Part shown: piece by piece, positions 17,551-26,489 of the stretch
Numbering within the stretch: position 1 is the stretch's first letter
How the letters are laid out: every line of letters starts with the position of its first letter
Source: Tropicimonas sp. IMCC34043
Lineage (GTDB): Bacteria > Pseudomonadota > Alphaproteobacteria > Rhodobacterales > Rhodobacteraceae
DNA: 64,000 nucleotides
NCBI RefSeq assembly: GCF_003390845.1
Contig: NZ_QMEK01000005.1
Span: 1 to 64,000 of the forward strand
Direction: 5' to 3'
Program-made: the position numbers and the translations under genes
Notes under the pieces: model-generated
What the model was told of the DNA's origin: nothing
Database searches by the model: none
The model's input: the letters and a program-made list of their open reading frames with translations, nothing else

Positions 17551-19740
17551 CTACCCCAGAAAGCGGCGCAGTTGCACCGGATCGAGCGGTTTGTGCAGCA
17601 AGGCCGCCCCGATCTGCGCGCAGGCGGCATCAAGCTCGGTCGATCTGTTGGCCGAGATGATGCAGGTCGGCAGCGCCCCGAAGCGGCGGATGAAATGGGC
17701 GATGGCGTCGGTTCCAAGCGCCCCGTCGTCCAGTTGGTAGTCGGCCACAACGGCGTCAGGCGCGATGTCGATTTCGTCGAGCAACGCATCCGCCTCGGCC
17801 AGGCCCGCGCAGGGCAGGACATCGACGCCCCAGCCTTCGAGCGTGATCGCAATGGCATCGCGCAGGTCGGCGTCGTTCTCGATCAGCAGCACGATCCGGT
17901 GCAGCAGAGTCTGATCGGGCGGCGGCGCCGGAACCGGCCCTTTCATCGGCTTTTCGGTCTGCGCCGGCATCAAGGGCACCTCGACCCGGAAACAAGTGCC
18001 TTGCCCAACCGTCGAGCTCAGCTGCAATGGATGTCTCAGCAACCGGCAGGCACGCTCGACGATCGCAAGGCCAAGGCCCATGCCGTCGGCCGGACTGGCC
18101 GAGGCGTTCAGGCGCAGGAATTCCTGAAACACCCGTTCCTGCTCGTGCTCGGGGATGCCGGGGCCGGTATCCCAGATCTCCAGCCGCAGCGCGCCGCCGA
18201 CCCGGCGCGCGCCCACCAGCACCTTGCCGCGGTCGGTATAGCGGATCGCGTTCGAAATCAGGTTCTGCAGGATCCGCCGCAGATAGGTCGCATCGCTCTG
18301 CACCGTTGCGTGGGTCGCAACCACCCGGAATTCCAGCCCCTTCTGCTCGGCTATCGGCCGAAGTTCGTCGTGCAGCTGACTGAAAAGACGATCGAGTGCC
18401 ACCGGCCCCACATGCAGCGCCGCGCGACCTGAATCGAGCTTCGAGATATCCAGAAGCGCGCCGAGGATGTTCTCGACGCTCAAAAGCGCGCTGCTCGCCT
18501 TGGCGAGCCGCTCGGCCCGGTCGGGGGTCATCGCCTCGCTTTCGAGCGAAGAGACATAGAGCTTGGCCGCCGACAGCGGCTGCAACAGATCGTGGCTGGC
18601 CGCAGCCACGAACCTCGATTTCGAGGCATTGGCGCGCTCGGCCTCGGCCAGCGCATCTTCCAGCTCCAGCGTGCGCTCGGTGACCCGGCGTTCCAGCGTC
18701 TCGTTGGCCTCGTTCACCGCCTGCACTGCGGCGCGTTCGGCGGTGACGTCGGTGAAGCTCATCACAAAGCCCTCGTCGGGCATCTGCTGGGCAAAGACGG
18801 CAAGCACCCGGCTGCCCATGCCGATCTCGAACGACAGCGGCACCCGCCGGCCGGGGCTTGCCACCCAGCGTTCGATCAGGCCCTCGTCGACGGTGCCGGC
18901 GAACCGGACCTCGGGGCGGATACGATCATAGAGCGTCCCGAAACTGGCGCCGAGATGAAACCGGTGGATCGGGATCGACAGCAGTTCGCCCGAGCGCCGG
19001 TTCCAGCCGACCAGCCGGCCCTGCCGGTCAAAGATGCAGACCCCCTGGTTCAGATGTTCGAGCGTCGCCCGGATCAGCTTGGCCTGATCGTCCAGCAGCC
19101 GCTCGCGTTCCTGGCGTTCGAGCCGCATCATGTCGGTGACGTCGGTCTGCAGGATCACGGTGCCACCGTCCTGCGTGCGATGTTCGCTGACCTGCAGCCA
19201 GCGGCTGCCGGCCATCCGGGCATTGAACATCACATGGTTGTCCTTGTGGCGATCCATCCTTTGCGCCGCCCAGGTCTCGGGCGTCAACCCGGCCGGCAGC
19301 GACAGGAACGGGCTGGTCGAAACGATGCGGACATATTCGGCAAAGGCGAGCCCGGGCTGAAACTGGTGATAGATATCGCGCATGTGCTTGCCAAAGCGGC
19401 TGTTGCACATCACCAGCCGGTCCTCGGCGTCGAACAGCGCAAACCCTTCCTGCACGGTCTCGATCGCGTTCGTGAGGTTGGCACGCGCGGCTTCGGTTTC
19501 GGCATTGGCGAGCGCGAGGCTTGCGTTCGATGTATTCAGCAGATCGAGCGCGCGTTCCAGTTCCTGGGTGCGGGTGCGCACGACCTCTTCCAGCATCGCG
19601 GCGCGCTGGAAATGCGCATAGGCGACCCCGGAACTGTCTGTATCATTCTCGACACGGCGCATCAGCGCTTCCGAGATCTGGCGCAGCTTCTCGTTCTCGC
19701 GTTCCAGTGAATCCTCGCTGTTAAGCAGGGAATTCAGCAT
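17551..19740 (-). CDS. PAS-domain hybrid sensor histidine kinase with C-terminal receiver (NahK-like)
   Basis: This 729-residue soluble kinase opens with a coiled-coil-like stretch (about residues 10-90), followed by two PAS domains (about 90-210 and 225-340) and a second coiled coil. The HisKA box is SHDLLQPLSAAKLY with His383. The ATPase domain has Asn497, DTGPGIP and GMGLGLAI. A C-terminal receiver has its phospho-acceptor at about Asp667 (VVADYQLD). No membrane segment is present. Its ATG overlaps the stop of the FIST gene by seven bases (ATGCTGA), so the two are translationally coupled and FIST probably feeds it. Phosphotransfer to the NarL-type regulator at 21051-21752 is the natural inference. 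Confidence 0.9.
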   Translation of the reverse strand: MLNSLLNSEDSLERENEKLRQISEALMRRVENDTDSSGVAYAHFQRAAMLEEVVRTRTQELERALDLLNTSNASLALANAETEAARANLTNAIETVQEGFALFDAEDRLVMCNSRFGKHMRDIYHQFQPGLAFAEYVRIVSTSPFLSLPAGLTPETWAAQRMDRHKDNHVMFNARMAGSRWLQVSEHRTQDGGTVILQTDVTDMMRLERQERERLLDDQAKLIRATLEHLNQGVCIFDRQGRLVGWNRRSGELLSIPIHRFHLGASFGTLYDRIRPEVRFAGTVDEGLIERWVASPGRRVPLSFEIGMGSRVLAVFAQQMPDEGFVMSFTDVTAERAAVQAVNEANETLERRVTERTLELEDALAEAERANASKSRFVAAASHDLLQPLSAAKLYVSSLESEAMTPDRAERLAKASSALLSVENILGALLDISKLDSGRAALHVGPVALDRLFSQLHDELRPIAEQKGLEFRVVATHATVQSDATYLRRILQNLISNAIRYTDRGKVLVGARRVGGALRLEIWDTGPGIPEHEQERVFQEFLRLNASASPADGMGLGLAIVERACRLLRHPLQLSSTVGQGTCFRVEVPLMPAQTEKPMKGPVPAPPPDQTLLHRIVLLIENDADLRDAIAITLEGWGVDVLPCAGLAEADALLDEIDIAPDAVVADYQLDDGALGTDAIAHFIRRFGALPTCIISANRSTELDAACAQIGAALLHKPLDPVQLRRFLG

Positions 19741-20909
19741 GGCACCTCCTCGGGCGGATAGATGGCGACACCGGTCAGGGTCTGGTTGACGTGCATCGAA
19801 TTGATCTGCTCGCCATAGGTCGAGAACCCGATCACCCGGTTGTCGCGGAATATCTGCGAGATCCGCCCCGACATCTGCTTCTGTTCGGCCTCGATCCGGC
19901 GAAAGATGCATTCGCAGGCAAGGATCGTGTCGGGTGGGCCGTTGCGTGCCAGCGCGGCAAGCTCGGCCTCGAGGTGCACGGCCATGTCGGTCGCCTCGGC
20001 CAGTGTCAGAACCAGCCCCTCGTCGATTGCCGAAAAGAAGATAAGATCGCCGTTTTCGGCCACCTGCTGGATCGAACGCACATGATGCTGGCCGCCGACG
20101 CGCACCACCAGCGGGTGCGCGGCGAAGGTGAAGGAGGTCATCTGATAAGGATCCTTGCCGACGAGTCGCGCGTATTCCCGCGCCGCGGGTTCGGCATTGA
20201 TCTCGTGCACGATCCGGCGTTCGGGCGAGGCGCGGGTGATCACCATGCGCCGGTCGGTCGGCACGAAATGGTCGGTCTTGAACACCTCGACCCGGCAGGC
20301 GGTGCGCACCTGCGTGACCACGGCGGCATTGTTCATGACCCGGCCCCCGCACAGCAGATAGGTCGCGCCGAAGCGTTCCTCATCGCCGGCCGAGCCGCCG
20401 AACAGCGGCACCGGCCCGAGGCCCGCGGCAATCTTGGCGGTCAGGGCATCCTCGAGTTTTGACATCCCGTCGATCAGCATGAAGTTGAATTCGTTGCTCC
20501 ACTCCGGCCGCTCTGCCCGCAGCGCGTTGCGCGCCTGGCTCATGCGCTCTACCACCTGACTGCCATCGAAATGGCTCAGGTCCTCGACCAACAGACAGCG
20601 GGCCCGGAACTGTGCCTTCGGCAGACCGACGGCAACGATCTTACCCTCGGAATAGCCTTCGCTCGAGATCTCGCCCGCGGTGGTGCAGCCAATCACCTTG
20701 ACACCTTCGAACACCGACTGCGCCTCGAGCGCGATCGCCCGTATGTCGGCCCGGGGCGAGATGAACAGCGCCACCAGCTCCAGCGGCTCTTCGCCCATCG
20801 ACCGGGCCAGCCGGGCCACAGGATTCACGGTATCGCGGTCGACCATTGCGGCGCGCACGATCTTCGGGGCGCTATCCTGCGCCCCGGACGGACCCGACTC
20901 CTGGTCCAT
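19734..20909 (-). CDS. FIST N- and C-terminal domain sensory protein
   Basis: This 391-residue protein carries the FIST and FIST_C domains, a predicted intracellular small-ligand sensor module (the family was proposed to bind amino acids). Family blocks seen are VIGCTTAGEISSEGYSEG, LFGGSAGDEERF and, near the end, VIGFSTYGEQINSMHVNQTL. The start at 20909 has a strong GGAGGAG. There is no signal peptide, so it is cytoplasmic. Its last codons overlap the kinase start. It lies 141 bp downstream of the response regulator on the same strand, giving a probable regulator-sensor-kinase operon. Confidence 0.88.
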   Translation of the reverse strand: MDQESGPSGAQDSAPKIVRAAMVDRDTVNPVARLARSMGEEPLELVALFISPRADIRAIALEAQSVFEGVKVIGCTTAGEISSEGYSEGKIVAVGLPKAQFRARCLLVEDLSHFDGSQVVERMSQARNALRAERPEWSNEFNFMLIDGMSKLEDALTAKIAAGLGPVPLFGGSAGDEERFGATYLLCGGRVMNNAAVVTQVRTACRVEVFKTDHFVPTDRRMVITRASPERRIVHEINAEPAAREYARLVGKDPYQMTSFTFAAHPLVVRVGGQHHVRSIQQVAENGDLIFFSAIDEGLVLTLAEATDMAVHLEAELAALARNGPPDTILACECIFRRIEAEQKQMSGRISQIFRDNRVIGFSTYGEQINSMHVNQTLTGVAIYPPEEVPC

Positions 20910-20931
20910 CGCGTCTCCTCCCCCCTCGATC

Positions 20932-20971
20932 CAGACCGTTCCGGATCCGGATGATCCGAACAAACGGTCTG
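20932..20971. promoter_or_regulatory. Inverted repeat in the FIST gene leader
   Basis: CAGACCGTT and AACGGTCTG are perfect nine-base arms 22 bases apart, with a nested CGGAT/ATCCG pair inside. It lies in the 141-bp gap between the response regulator and the FIST gene. It could be an operator, or an intercistronic hairpin tuning the ratio of regulator to sensor. Confidence 0.45.
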
Positions 20972-21050
20972 TTCCTGTTCCCTCGCCCGAAGCGGGATGA
21001 ATGGGATCAGAGCCATCCGATCCGCTTTCGGCCGCAAAATGTCTGCAAGC

Positions 21051-21752
21051 TTAAGCGTGACCGCCCTGGATCTGCAATACGCTTGCAAAGCTTGCCTCGC
21101 CCGCCAGCAACACCGCCTGGGTCCGGCTTTGCACGCCGAGCTTGCGCATGATCGCGGTGACATGGGCCTTCACCGTCGTTTCGGCAATCGACAGCTCGAA
21201 GGCGATCTGCTTGTTCAGTTTGCCCTCGCAGATCAGCTGCAGGATTCGCGCCTGCTGGGCGGTCAGCAATGCGAGCCGCTGGATCGCGTCCAGCCGGTCG
21301 GCGGTGCCGCCGGCTTCCAGCAGATCATAGCCCGCCGGGATATAAATCCCGCCACGCGCCAGCGTGTCCATGGCCTCGCGGAACACCTCGCGCGGGCTGT
21401 GTTTGGGCACGAACCCCGCGGCGCCGGCCTGGATGACCGAAGTGATGATGCGGTTGTCGGCCATCGAGGACACCACGACGATCGACGCCCGTGTCGCATT
21501 GCGCAGCCGCACAAGGCCGTCGAGCCCGTTCACGTCCGGCAGGTTCAGGTCCAGCACCACCAGATCCGGCTGGCCCGCCGTTTCGATCCGGTCGAGCGCG
21601 GCCTGCAGGCAGCTGGCAGTCGCGATCTCGTCAATCGGCGACAAGGCCTTCAGGGTCATCGAAAGGGCGTCGCAGAACAGCGGGTGATCGTCGATGATCA
21701 GAACGCTGCGGAACGCTGCTCCGGTCGTTTCGGCGGTCGTTGTCGCCAGCAT
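21051..21752 (-). CDS. NarL/LuxR-type response regulator, probable regulator of the PQQ alcohol locus
   Basis: This 233-residue protein has an N-terminal receiver (acidic pair Asp21-Asp22, phospho-acceptor Asp68 in VVLDLNLP) and a C-terminal LuxR helix-turn-helix (LNKQIAFELSIAETTVKAHV). Regulators of this type (ExaE, AgmR/ErbR, FlhR) control PQQ-dependent alcohol dehydrogenases in other proteobacteria. It is the neighbour of the exaA-like gene, separated by a terminator. Its own promoter region carries the dyad also found at exaA and other genes of the cluster, suggesting autoregulation. The cognate kinase is probably the hybrid kinase at 17551-19740. Confidence 0.88.
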   Translation of the reverse strand: MLATTTAETTGAAFRSVLIIDDHPLFCDALSMTLKALSPIDEIATASCLQAALDRIETAGQPDLVVLDLNLPDVNGLDGLVRLRNATRASIVVVSSMADNRIITSVIQAGAAGFVPKHSPREVFREAMDTLARGGIYIPAGYDLLEAGGTADRLDAIQRLALLTAQQARILQLICEGKLNKQIAFELSIAETTVKAHVTAIMRKLGVQSRTQAVLLAGEASFASVLQIQGGHA

Positions 21753-21825
21753 GGCATGCCCCCTTTCTCTGCGTGATCCGCTCCGTGGTATCGGTCAGCA
21801 TAGCCCGGCGCGCAGCCGGGCCAAA

Positions 21826-21841
21826 TACGCCGAAGGTCGTA
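21826..21841. promoter_or_regulatory. CGACCTTGGTCG-like site upstream of the response regulator
   Basis: On the minus strand this reads TACGACCTTCGGCGTA and differs from the cluster consensus CGACCTTGGTCG at two positions. It lies 74-89 bases upstream of the regulator's ATG. TACGACCTT is identical to the corresponding part of the exaA site. Confidence 0.5.
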
Positions 21842-21872
21842 GAGAGTCGATTGTACACCATAGAATGCAAAA

Positions 21873-21895
21873 CGCGCACCCAATCCGGGTGCGCG
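21873..21895 (-). terminator. Intrinsic terminator of the exaA-like gene
   Basis: CGCGCACCC and GGGTGCGCG form a perfect nine-base stem around a five-base loop. On the minus strand it is followed by TTTTGC. It lies 27 bases past the stop codon of the quinoprotein gene. Confidence 0.75.
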
Positions 21896-21922
21896 CCGCA
21901 ATAGTGAAGAAAGGTCGGGGGG

Positions 21923-23689
21923 TCAGTTGGCCATTGCCATCTGCTTTGGCAGCTTGAACGTCCAGACCATGCCGCCCTGGTTGAGATAGTTCACCTTCTT
22001 GGCAACCTCGCCGCCCCACAGCGGCACCGCGCCGCCCCAGCCCGACAGGATGGAAACATATTGTTCGCCGTCCATTTCCCAGGTGACCGGCTGGCCGACG
22101 ATGCCCGAGCCGGTCTGGAAGCTCCACAGCTTCTCGCCGGTCTCATCGTCGAGCGCGATGAATTTGCCCTCGGGGGTGCCAAAGAACACGAGGCCCCCGG
22201 CCGTCGTCATCACGCCACCCCACAGCGGCGCCTCGTTCTGGTATTCCCATTTCCATTCGCCGGTGTTGGGGTCGATCGCCTTCAGCGACCCGATGTGGCT
22301 TTCATAGATCGGCTTGATGGTGAAGCCGGCGCCAAGATAGGCCGCGCCCTTCTTGTAGCTGATCGGCTCGTCCCAGATGTCCATGCCCCATTCGTTCGAC
22401 GGCACATAGAAATTGCCGGTCTTCTGCGAATAGGACATCGGCATCCAGTTCTTGCCGCCAAGGAACGACGGCGCGGAAAAGACCACCTCGCCCTTCTTGC
22501 CATCGACCGAAGCCGCCGGGTTGCCCGGCCGTCCCGCCTCGATAAAGATCGGGCGTCCGGTCTCGTCGATGCCCTCCGCCCAGGTGATGTCGCGGACAAA
22601 GGGTTTGGCGCTGACAAAGCCGCCATCCTCGCGGTTCAACACATAGAAGAACCCGTTGCGGTCGGCGGTGGCAAAGCGCTTGTTGCCGTTCGCGTCGACG
22701 AAGGGCACCACCTCGTTGACGCCGTCGAAATCCCAGCCCTCGCGCGGCGTGGTCTGGAAATGCCACTTGATCTCGCCGGTATGGGGGTCGATGCCGATGC
22801 GGCTCGCGGCATAGAGGTTGTCGCCCTTGTTGCCCTCGGTCGGCTCGCCCGCGTTGCGCAGCCAGCTGTTCCAGGGCGAGGGGTTGCCAGCGCCAAACAC
22901 CAGCGTGTCGGTGTCCGCGTCATAGGAGCCGCCAAGCCAGGTCGCCCCGCCGCCGGTCTTCCACATGTCACCCGGCCAGGTGGCGTTCAGCGTACCGGTC
23001 ATGGTCGAAGGCTCGCCGTTCAGCTCGCCCATGTTGCCCTCGATGGTGGGCCGCTTCCAGATCAGATCGCCGTTTTCGGCGTCAAAGGCATAGACCGCGC
23101 CGACAACGCCAAATTCGCCGCCCGAGTTGCCGACGATCACCTTGCCGTCGACGATCAGCGGGGCCGCGGTATAGGAATAGCCTTCCTTGTAGTTCTCGAT
23201 CTTCTTGTTCCAGACCACCTTGCCGGTCTTGAGGTCGAGCGCGACAATGCGGGCGTCGAGCGTACCGAAATAGAAGTTGTCGCCGTAAATGGCGCCGCCG
23301 CGGTTGATCACGTCACAACAGGGCAGGATGCCCTCGGGCAGGCGGGCGTCGTATTGCCAGATCTCGTCGCCGGTCTTCAGGTCGATGGCATAGACCCGGC
23401 TGTAGGAGCCGGTGACATACATCACCCCGTCATAGATCAGAGGCTGGCTTTCCTGGCCGCGCTGCTTCTCGCCACCGAGGCTGAAGGCCCAGGCGGGGAC
23501 GAGGTTCTTCACGTTGTCCTTGTTCAATGTCTCCAGCGGGCTGTACCGCTGCAGGCTGCGGCCCATGCCGTTGGTGACCACCTGGGTGGTGATGGTCTGG
23601 TCGTTCTTCAGATCGTCCTCGGTCACACCTGCCTGGGCCATGCCCGCAACCAGTGTGCCTGCGACCGCTGCCGCAATTAGTCGTTTCAT
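21923..23689 (-). CDS. exaA: PQQ-dependent alcohol dehydrogenase, ExaA-like quinoprotein
   Basis: This 588-residue periplasmic eight-bladed propeller enzyme oxidises primary alcohols with PQQ and passes electrons to cytochrome c. A signal peptide ([20 protein letters not shown]) is followed by the adjacent disulfide Cys124-Cys125 (LPCCDVINR), metal-site Glu192 and Asn269, catalytic Asp301, and repeated tryptophan-docking motifs. The residue two after the catalytic Asp is His303. Lanthanide enzymes (XoxF, PedH) have Asp there, so a calcium enzyme is more likely. The ATG at 23689 has GGAGG six bases upstream; an ATG two codons earlier would abut the site. Upstream lies a site shared with other cluster promoters. 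Confidence 0.9.
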   Translation of the reverse strand: MKRLIAAAVAGTLVAGMAQAGVTEDDLKNDQTITTQVVTNGMGRSLQRYSPLETLNKDNVKNLVPAWAFSLGGEKQRGQESQPLIYDGVMYVTGSYSRVYAIDLKTGDEIWQYDARLPEGILPCCDVINRGGAIYGDNFYFGTLDARIVALDLKTGKVVWNKKIENYKEGYSYTAAPLIVDGKVIVGNSGGEFGVVGAVYAFDAENGDLIWKRPTIEGNMGELNGEPSTMTGTLNATWPGDMWKTGGGATWLGGSYDADTDTLVFGAGNPSPWNSWLRNAGEPTEGNKGDNLYAASRIGIDPHTGEIKWHFQTTPREGWDFDGVNEVVPFVDANGNKRFATADRNGFFYVLNREDGGFVSAKPFVRDITWAEGIDETGRPIFIEAGRPGNPAASVDGKKGEVVFSAPSFLGGKNWMPMSYSQKTGNFYVPSNEWGMDIWDEPISYKKGAAYLGAGFTIKPIYESHIGSLKAIDPNTGEWKWEYQNEAPLWGGVMTTAGGLVFFGTPEGKFIALDDETGEKLWSFQTGSGIVGQPVTWEMDGEQYVSILSGWGGAVPLWGGEVAKKVNYLNQGGMVWTFKLPKQMAMAN

Positions 23690-23784
23690 GAGCATCCTCC
23701 CGCCGGAATTCGGTTTGCGCCGGCGCCACGCTGTTGCGCGGCTTCCGGCATCGGCACTGTCGCGTGAAACGCGATTTTGTGAAA

Positions 23785-23800
23785 TTGCACAAAGGTCGTA
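23785..23800. promoter_or_regulatory. CGACCTTGGTCG-like site upstream of exaA
   Basis: On the minus strand this reads TACGACCTTTGTGCAA, with one perfect half site (CGACCTT) and a degraded second half. It is 96-111 bases upstream of the exaA ATG. The next bases downstream include AT-rich ATTTCACAAAA, a plausible promoter region. Confidence 0.45.
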
Positions 23801-23951
23801 ATAGGTTAGATGGAATTTCTAACACGCAGATCGCCGCCCCGCACCGGCGTGACCGGACGGGGTGGCAAGGTCAGGGTGCCAGGCACAGTTATCGCCTGGC
23901 CGCGTTCCGTCGGCGGATCCGAAAGGCTTCAGATCCCGCCGGGACGCGGGA

Positions 23952-24368
23952 TCACTGGTCGATCTGTGATCCGTCGCGGGTCGTGATCGAGGCCAGATAG
24001 GCCAGGATGAAGTCCTGCACCGTCGGGTCGGTGATGCCGACGTGGCGCATCTTGGTGCCGGGCATGAAGCCGTCGTTGTCGGCCATCCAGGCGCGCAGTG
24101 CGGCAGGTGTCCAGACGATGCCAGACGCCATCAGCGCGATCGAATAATCATAGTCGGGATAGCTGCCAGCCGCACGGCCAACGACGTTCTCGAGCGGCGG
24201 GCCATAGCTCGGGTCAGTCGAGTCGGGTGCGTGGCAGCGCCGGCATTCGGCCACGAACAGGGTCTCGCCGGCCGTGATCTTGACCTGCTGGAAGGTGCTG
24301 TCGCTGGCAACGGCCGGAACTGCCGCGGACAGCAGCGCCAGGCAGAGCGCATGTTTCAGGAACGTCAT
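23952..24368 (-). CDS. Periplasmic cytochrome c
   Basis: This 138-residue monohaem cytochrome c has a signal peptide (MTFLKHALCLALLSAAVPAVA), the haem attachment motif CRRCH and a distal Met in GTKMRH. The start ATG at 24368 follows GAGGAG. It lies between exaA and the ABC efflux-type genes on the same strand and would accept electrons from the quinoprotein and pass them to an oxidase. It is shorter than the second cytochrome of the locus (28888-29565). Which of the two is the direct partner of the dehydrogenase cannot be told from sequence. Confidence 0.85.
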   Translation of the reverse strand: MTFLKHALCLALLSAAVPAVASDSTFQQVKITAGETLFVAECRRCHAPDSTDPSYGPPLENVVGRAAGSYPDYDYSIALMASGIVWTPAALRAWMADNDGFMPGTKMRHVGITDPTVQDFILAYLASITTRDGSQIDQ

Positions 24369-24509
24369 GGTGTCTCCTCGCTTTTCGTTTGGCTTGGTGG
24401 CGCGGGCCTGAGCGGCCGCCTCATGCAGAAATTCAATCCGATCCGGCGCCGGAATTCTGTTGTGCTTTGGTCCCGGTCGGGGGCGGAGATCGCGGTTTCC
24501 CGGCATCGT

Positions 24510-25301
24510 TCAGGCCTTTCGCGCGACCAGCCCGCGCGCCGGGTCATAGCCCCGGAACGCAAGCGCCAGCAGCAGGACGGTCCAGACCGCAGTCCAGCCG
24601 AGTGCCGACAGGTTGATCTGGGCGTAAAGCGCGAAGCGGATCGATTCGACCGCATGGGTAAAGGGGTTGATGGCGCAGATATCGCGCAGGACGGCCGAGC
24701 TTTCGGCCATTTTCCACAGCGGGTAGAGCGCCGAGGACAGGAAGAACATCGGGAAGATGACGAAGTTCATCACCCCGGCGAAGTTCTCGAGCTGCCGGAT
24801 CGTCGAGGACAGCGCCAGCCCCAGCGCCCCCAGCATCAGTCCGGCCAGCACCAGCGCCGGCAGCACCGCGACATAGCCTGCAAGCGGAAAGCGGATGCCA
24901 TAGGCCGCCGCCACTGCCAGAAACAGCGCCACCTGCAGGATCGAGATCCCGGTTCCCGCAAGCAACCGGCAGAACAGCAGCCACCAGCGCGGCAAGGGGC
25001 TGGTCAGCATCAGCCGCATCGACCCCATCTCGCGGTCATAGACGAGGCTCAGCGATCCCTGCATTCCGTTGAACAGCAGGATCATGCCGACAAGCCCCGG
25101 CACGATATAGGTCTCGTAGGTAATATAGGTCTGATAGGGCGGCGCGATCGACAGCCCGAGTGCCGCCCGGAACCCGGCGGCGAAGACGACAAGCCACAGA
25201 AGCGGCCGCACCAGCGCCGACAGGAATCGCCCGCGCTGATGAAAGAACCGCAGCGCCTCGCGCGCGACGATGGCATTGAGCGCGATCAGCCAGTCGGACA
25301 T
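24510..25301 (-). CDS. ABC-2 type transporter permease (Ped-type, PQQ alcohol locus)
   Basis: This 263-residue integral membrane protein of the ABC-2 family has about six hydrophobic segments and the family region NFAGVMNFVIFPMFFLSSAL in the second half. The start ATG has GGAGGAGG upstream and lies inside the 3' end of the ATPase gene (16-base overlap). With the ATPase at 25286-26023 it forms an exporter-type complex. Such pairs are conserved next to PQQ-dependent alcohol dehydrogenases, as in the Pseudomonas ped cluster, but the substrate is unknown. Confidence 0.85.
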   Translation of the reverse strand: MSDWLIALNAIVAREALRFFHQRGRFLSALVRPLLWLVVFAAGFRAALGLSIAPPYQTYITYETYIVPGLVGMILLFNGMQGSLSLVYDREMGSMRLMLTSPLPRWWLLFCRLLAGTGISILQVALFLAVAAAYGIRFPLAGYVAVLPALVLAGLMLGALGLALSSTIRQLENFAGVMNFVIFPMFFLSSALYPLWKMAESSAVLRDICAINPFTHAVESIRFALYAQINLSALGWTAVWTVLLLALAFRGYDPARGLVARKA

Positions 25302-26023
25302 GGCGCCTCCTCCTCGGCGGTGCGGGACAGAAACCAGGCGTCGAGTTTCATGTTGCCCCGCAGCATTCCGCTTTCGCCCTCGGCCAGCACCTGACCGCGG
25401 TGCAGCAGCACCAGTTGGTCGGTGTCGCGCAATTCGTCGGTCAGATGGGTGGCCCAGAGCACGGTCTTGCCGGTATCCCCGGCCAGCGCATGGACATGGG
25501 ATGTGATCGCCGCGCGGCTGGCGGCGTCCAACCCGACCGTCGGTTCGTCGAGCAGCAGCACGGCTGGATCGTGCAGCAGGCTGCGGGCGATCTCGGTGCG
25601 GCGCCGGTGGCCGCCGTTCAGGTCGCGCACCCGCTCACCCGCCCGCTCGCGCATCCCCAGCCGGTCGAGTACCGCCTCGATCCGGCCCGCGGCACGGCGC
25701 CCCGAGATCCCCTGCAGGGCGGCGAAATAGGAAAGGTTGCGCGTCACCGTCAGGTCGAGGTCGAGCGTCGGTTGCTGGAACACCACGCCGATCTGGCCGA
25801 GCGCGCGGCGCGGGCTGCGGGCAATGTCATGCCCCATGATCGCGATCCGGCCCTGCGAGGTGGTGAAAAGCCGGGTCATCAGCGCGAAGAGCGTCGACTT
25901 ACCGGCCCCGTTCGGCCCGAGCAGCGCGCAGAACCGGCCCGGGGCGACGCGAAAGCTGACATCGCGCAGCGCCTGTTTCGCGCCATAGGCATAGCCGAGC
26001 GCGTCGACAACAAGACCTGTCAT
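25286..26023 (-). CDS. ABC transporter ATP-binding protein (Ped-type, PQQ alcohol locus)
   Basis: This 245-residue ATPase has Walker A GPNGAGKST, Walker B VLLLDEPTVGLD and the switch His in WATHLTDEL. The signature loop reads LNGGHRRRTEIARS instead of LSGGQ; this divergence is expected of a specialised subfamily. It overlaps the upstream gene by four bases (ATGA) and the downstream permease by 16, so the three are coupled. Its likely partner is the ABC-2 permease. The cargo is unknown, and export of something needed for, or produced by, alcohol oxidation is only a guess. Confidence 0.88.
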   Translation of the reverse strand: MTGLVVDALGYAYGAKQALRDVSFRVAPGRFCALLGPNGAGKSTLFALMTRLFTTSQGRIAIMGHDIARSPRRALGQIGVVFQQPTLDLDLTVTRNLSYFAALQGISGRRAAGRIEAVLDRLGMRERAGERVRDLNGGHRRRTEIARSLLHDPAVLLLDEPTVGLDAASRAAITSHVHALAGDTGKTVLWATHLTDELRDTDQLVLLHRGQVLAEGESGMLRGNMKLDAWFLSRTAEEEAPCPTG

Positions 26024-26463
26024 TCGATCACGATCTCCAGCCGCTGGGTCTCGCCGGTCGTACCCGGGATCTTGAGGAAATAGCGTCCGGGCTTCAGCGC
26101 GATGAAGCCGATCTCCATCTCGCCTGCCTCGTCGAACTCGACACTGTCGAGCCCGAGCGGGCGGATCTCGAGCCCTTCGACCACGATCTCGTCGATCCAG
26201 ATCGCGCGGAAGAATTCGGGGCCGACCAGCGCCAGCTCCTGGCTGCCGTCGCCCTCGATCTCGACCTCGTAATAGGTGCCGGATTTCAGCTGCCAGGGCG
26301 CGTCGGCCAGCGGCATCCCGGCCGACAGCGTGATCGGTGGCAGGTCCTGCTTGTTCTTGCCCGAGAGCAATCCGGCGGGGCCAAATCCGGCCGCGTCATC
26401 GTCGGCCAGTGCCGGGGTCATCAGCAGGACCGTGGCAAGAAGGGGAGCGAGCGGGTGGCGCAT
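26020..26463 (-). CDS. Periplasmic protein of the PQQ alcohol locus, function unknown
   Basis: This 147-residue protein has a signal peptide (MRHPLAPLLATVLLMTPALA) and no membrane segment afterwards. It ends in a beta-rich region (GFIALKPGRYFLKIPG). I do not recognise a named domain, although the size and barrel-like pattern resemble cupredoxin-like folds; no Cys/His/Met copper set is present. The start at 26463 has AAGGA upstream. It lies between the beta-propeller gene and the ABC ATPase and overlaps the latter by four bases, so it probably serves the same system. Confidence 0.65.
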   Translation of the reverse strand: MRHPLAPLLATVLLMTPALADDDAAGFGPAGLLSGKNKQDLPPITLSAGMPLADAPWQLKSGTYYEVEIEGDGSQELALVGPEFFRAIWIDEIVVEGLEIRPLGLDSVEFDEAGEMEIGFIALKPGRYFLKIPGTTGETQRLEIVIE

Positions 26464-26489
26464 CGGGGCGATCCTTTCGGTGATCGGTT

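Noticed and set aside
17551-20352. A longer histidine kinase starting inside the FIST gene
   Set aside because: The added N-terminus is a frame-shifted shadow of FIST. The overlapping ATG at 19740 gives a sensible start.
21923-23689. Annotation of the quinoprotein as lanthanide-dependent XoxF
   Set aside because: The diagnostic Asp is replaced by His303, and the neighbours are of the Exa/Ped type.
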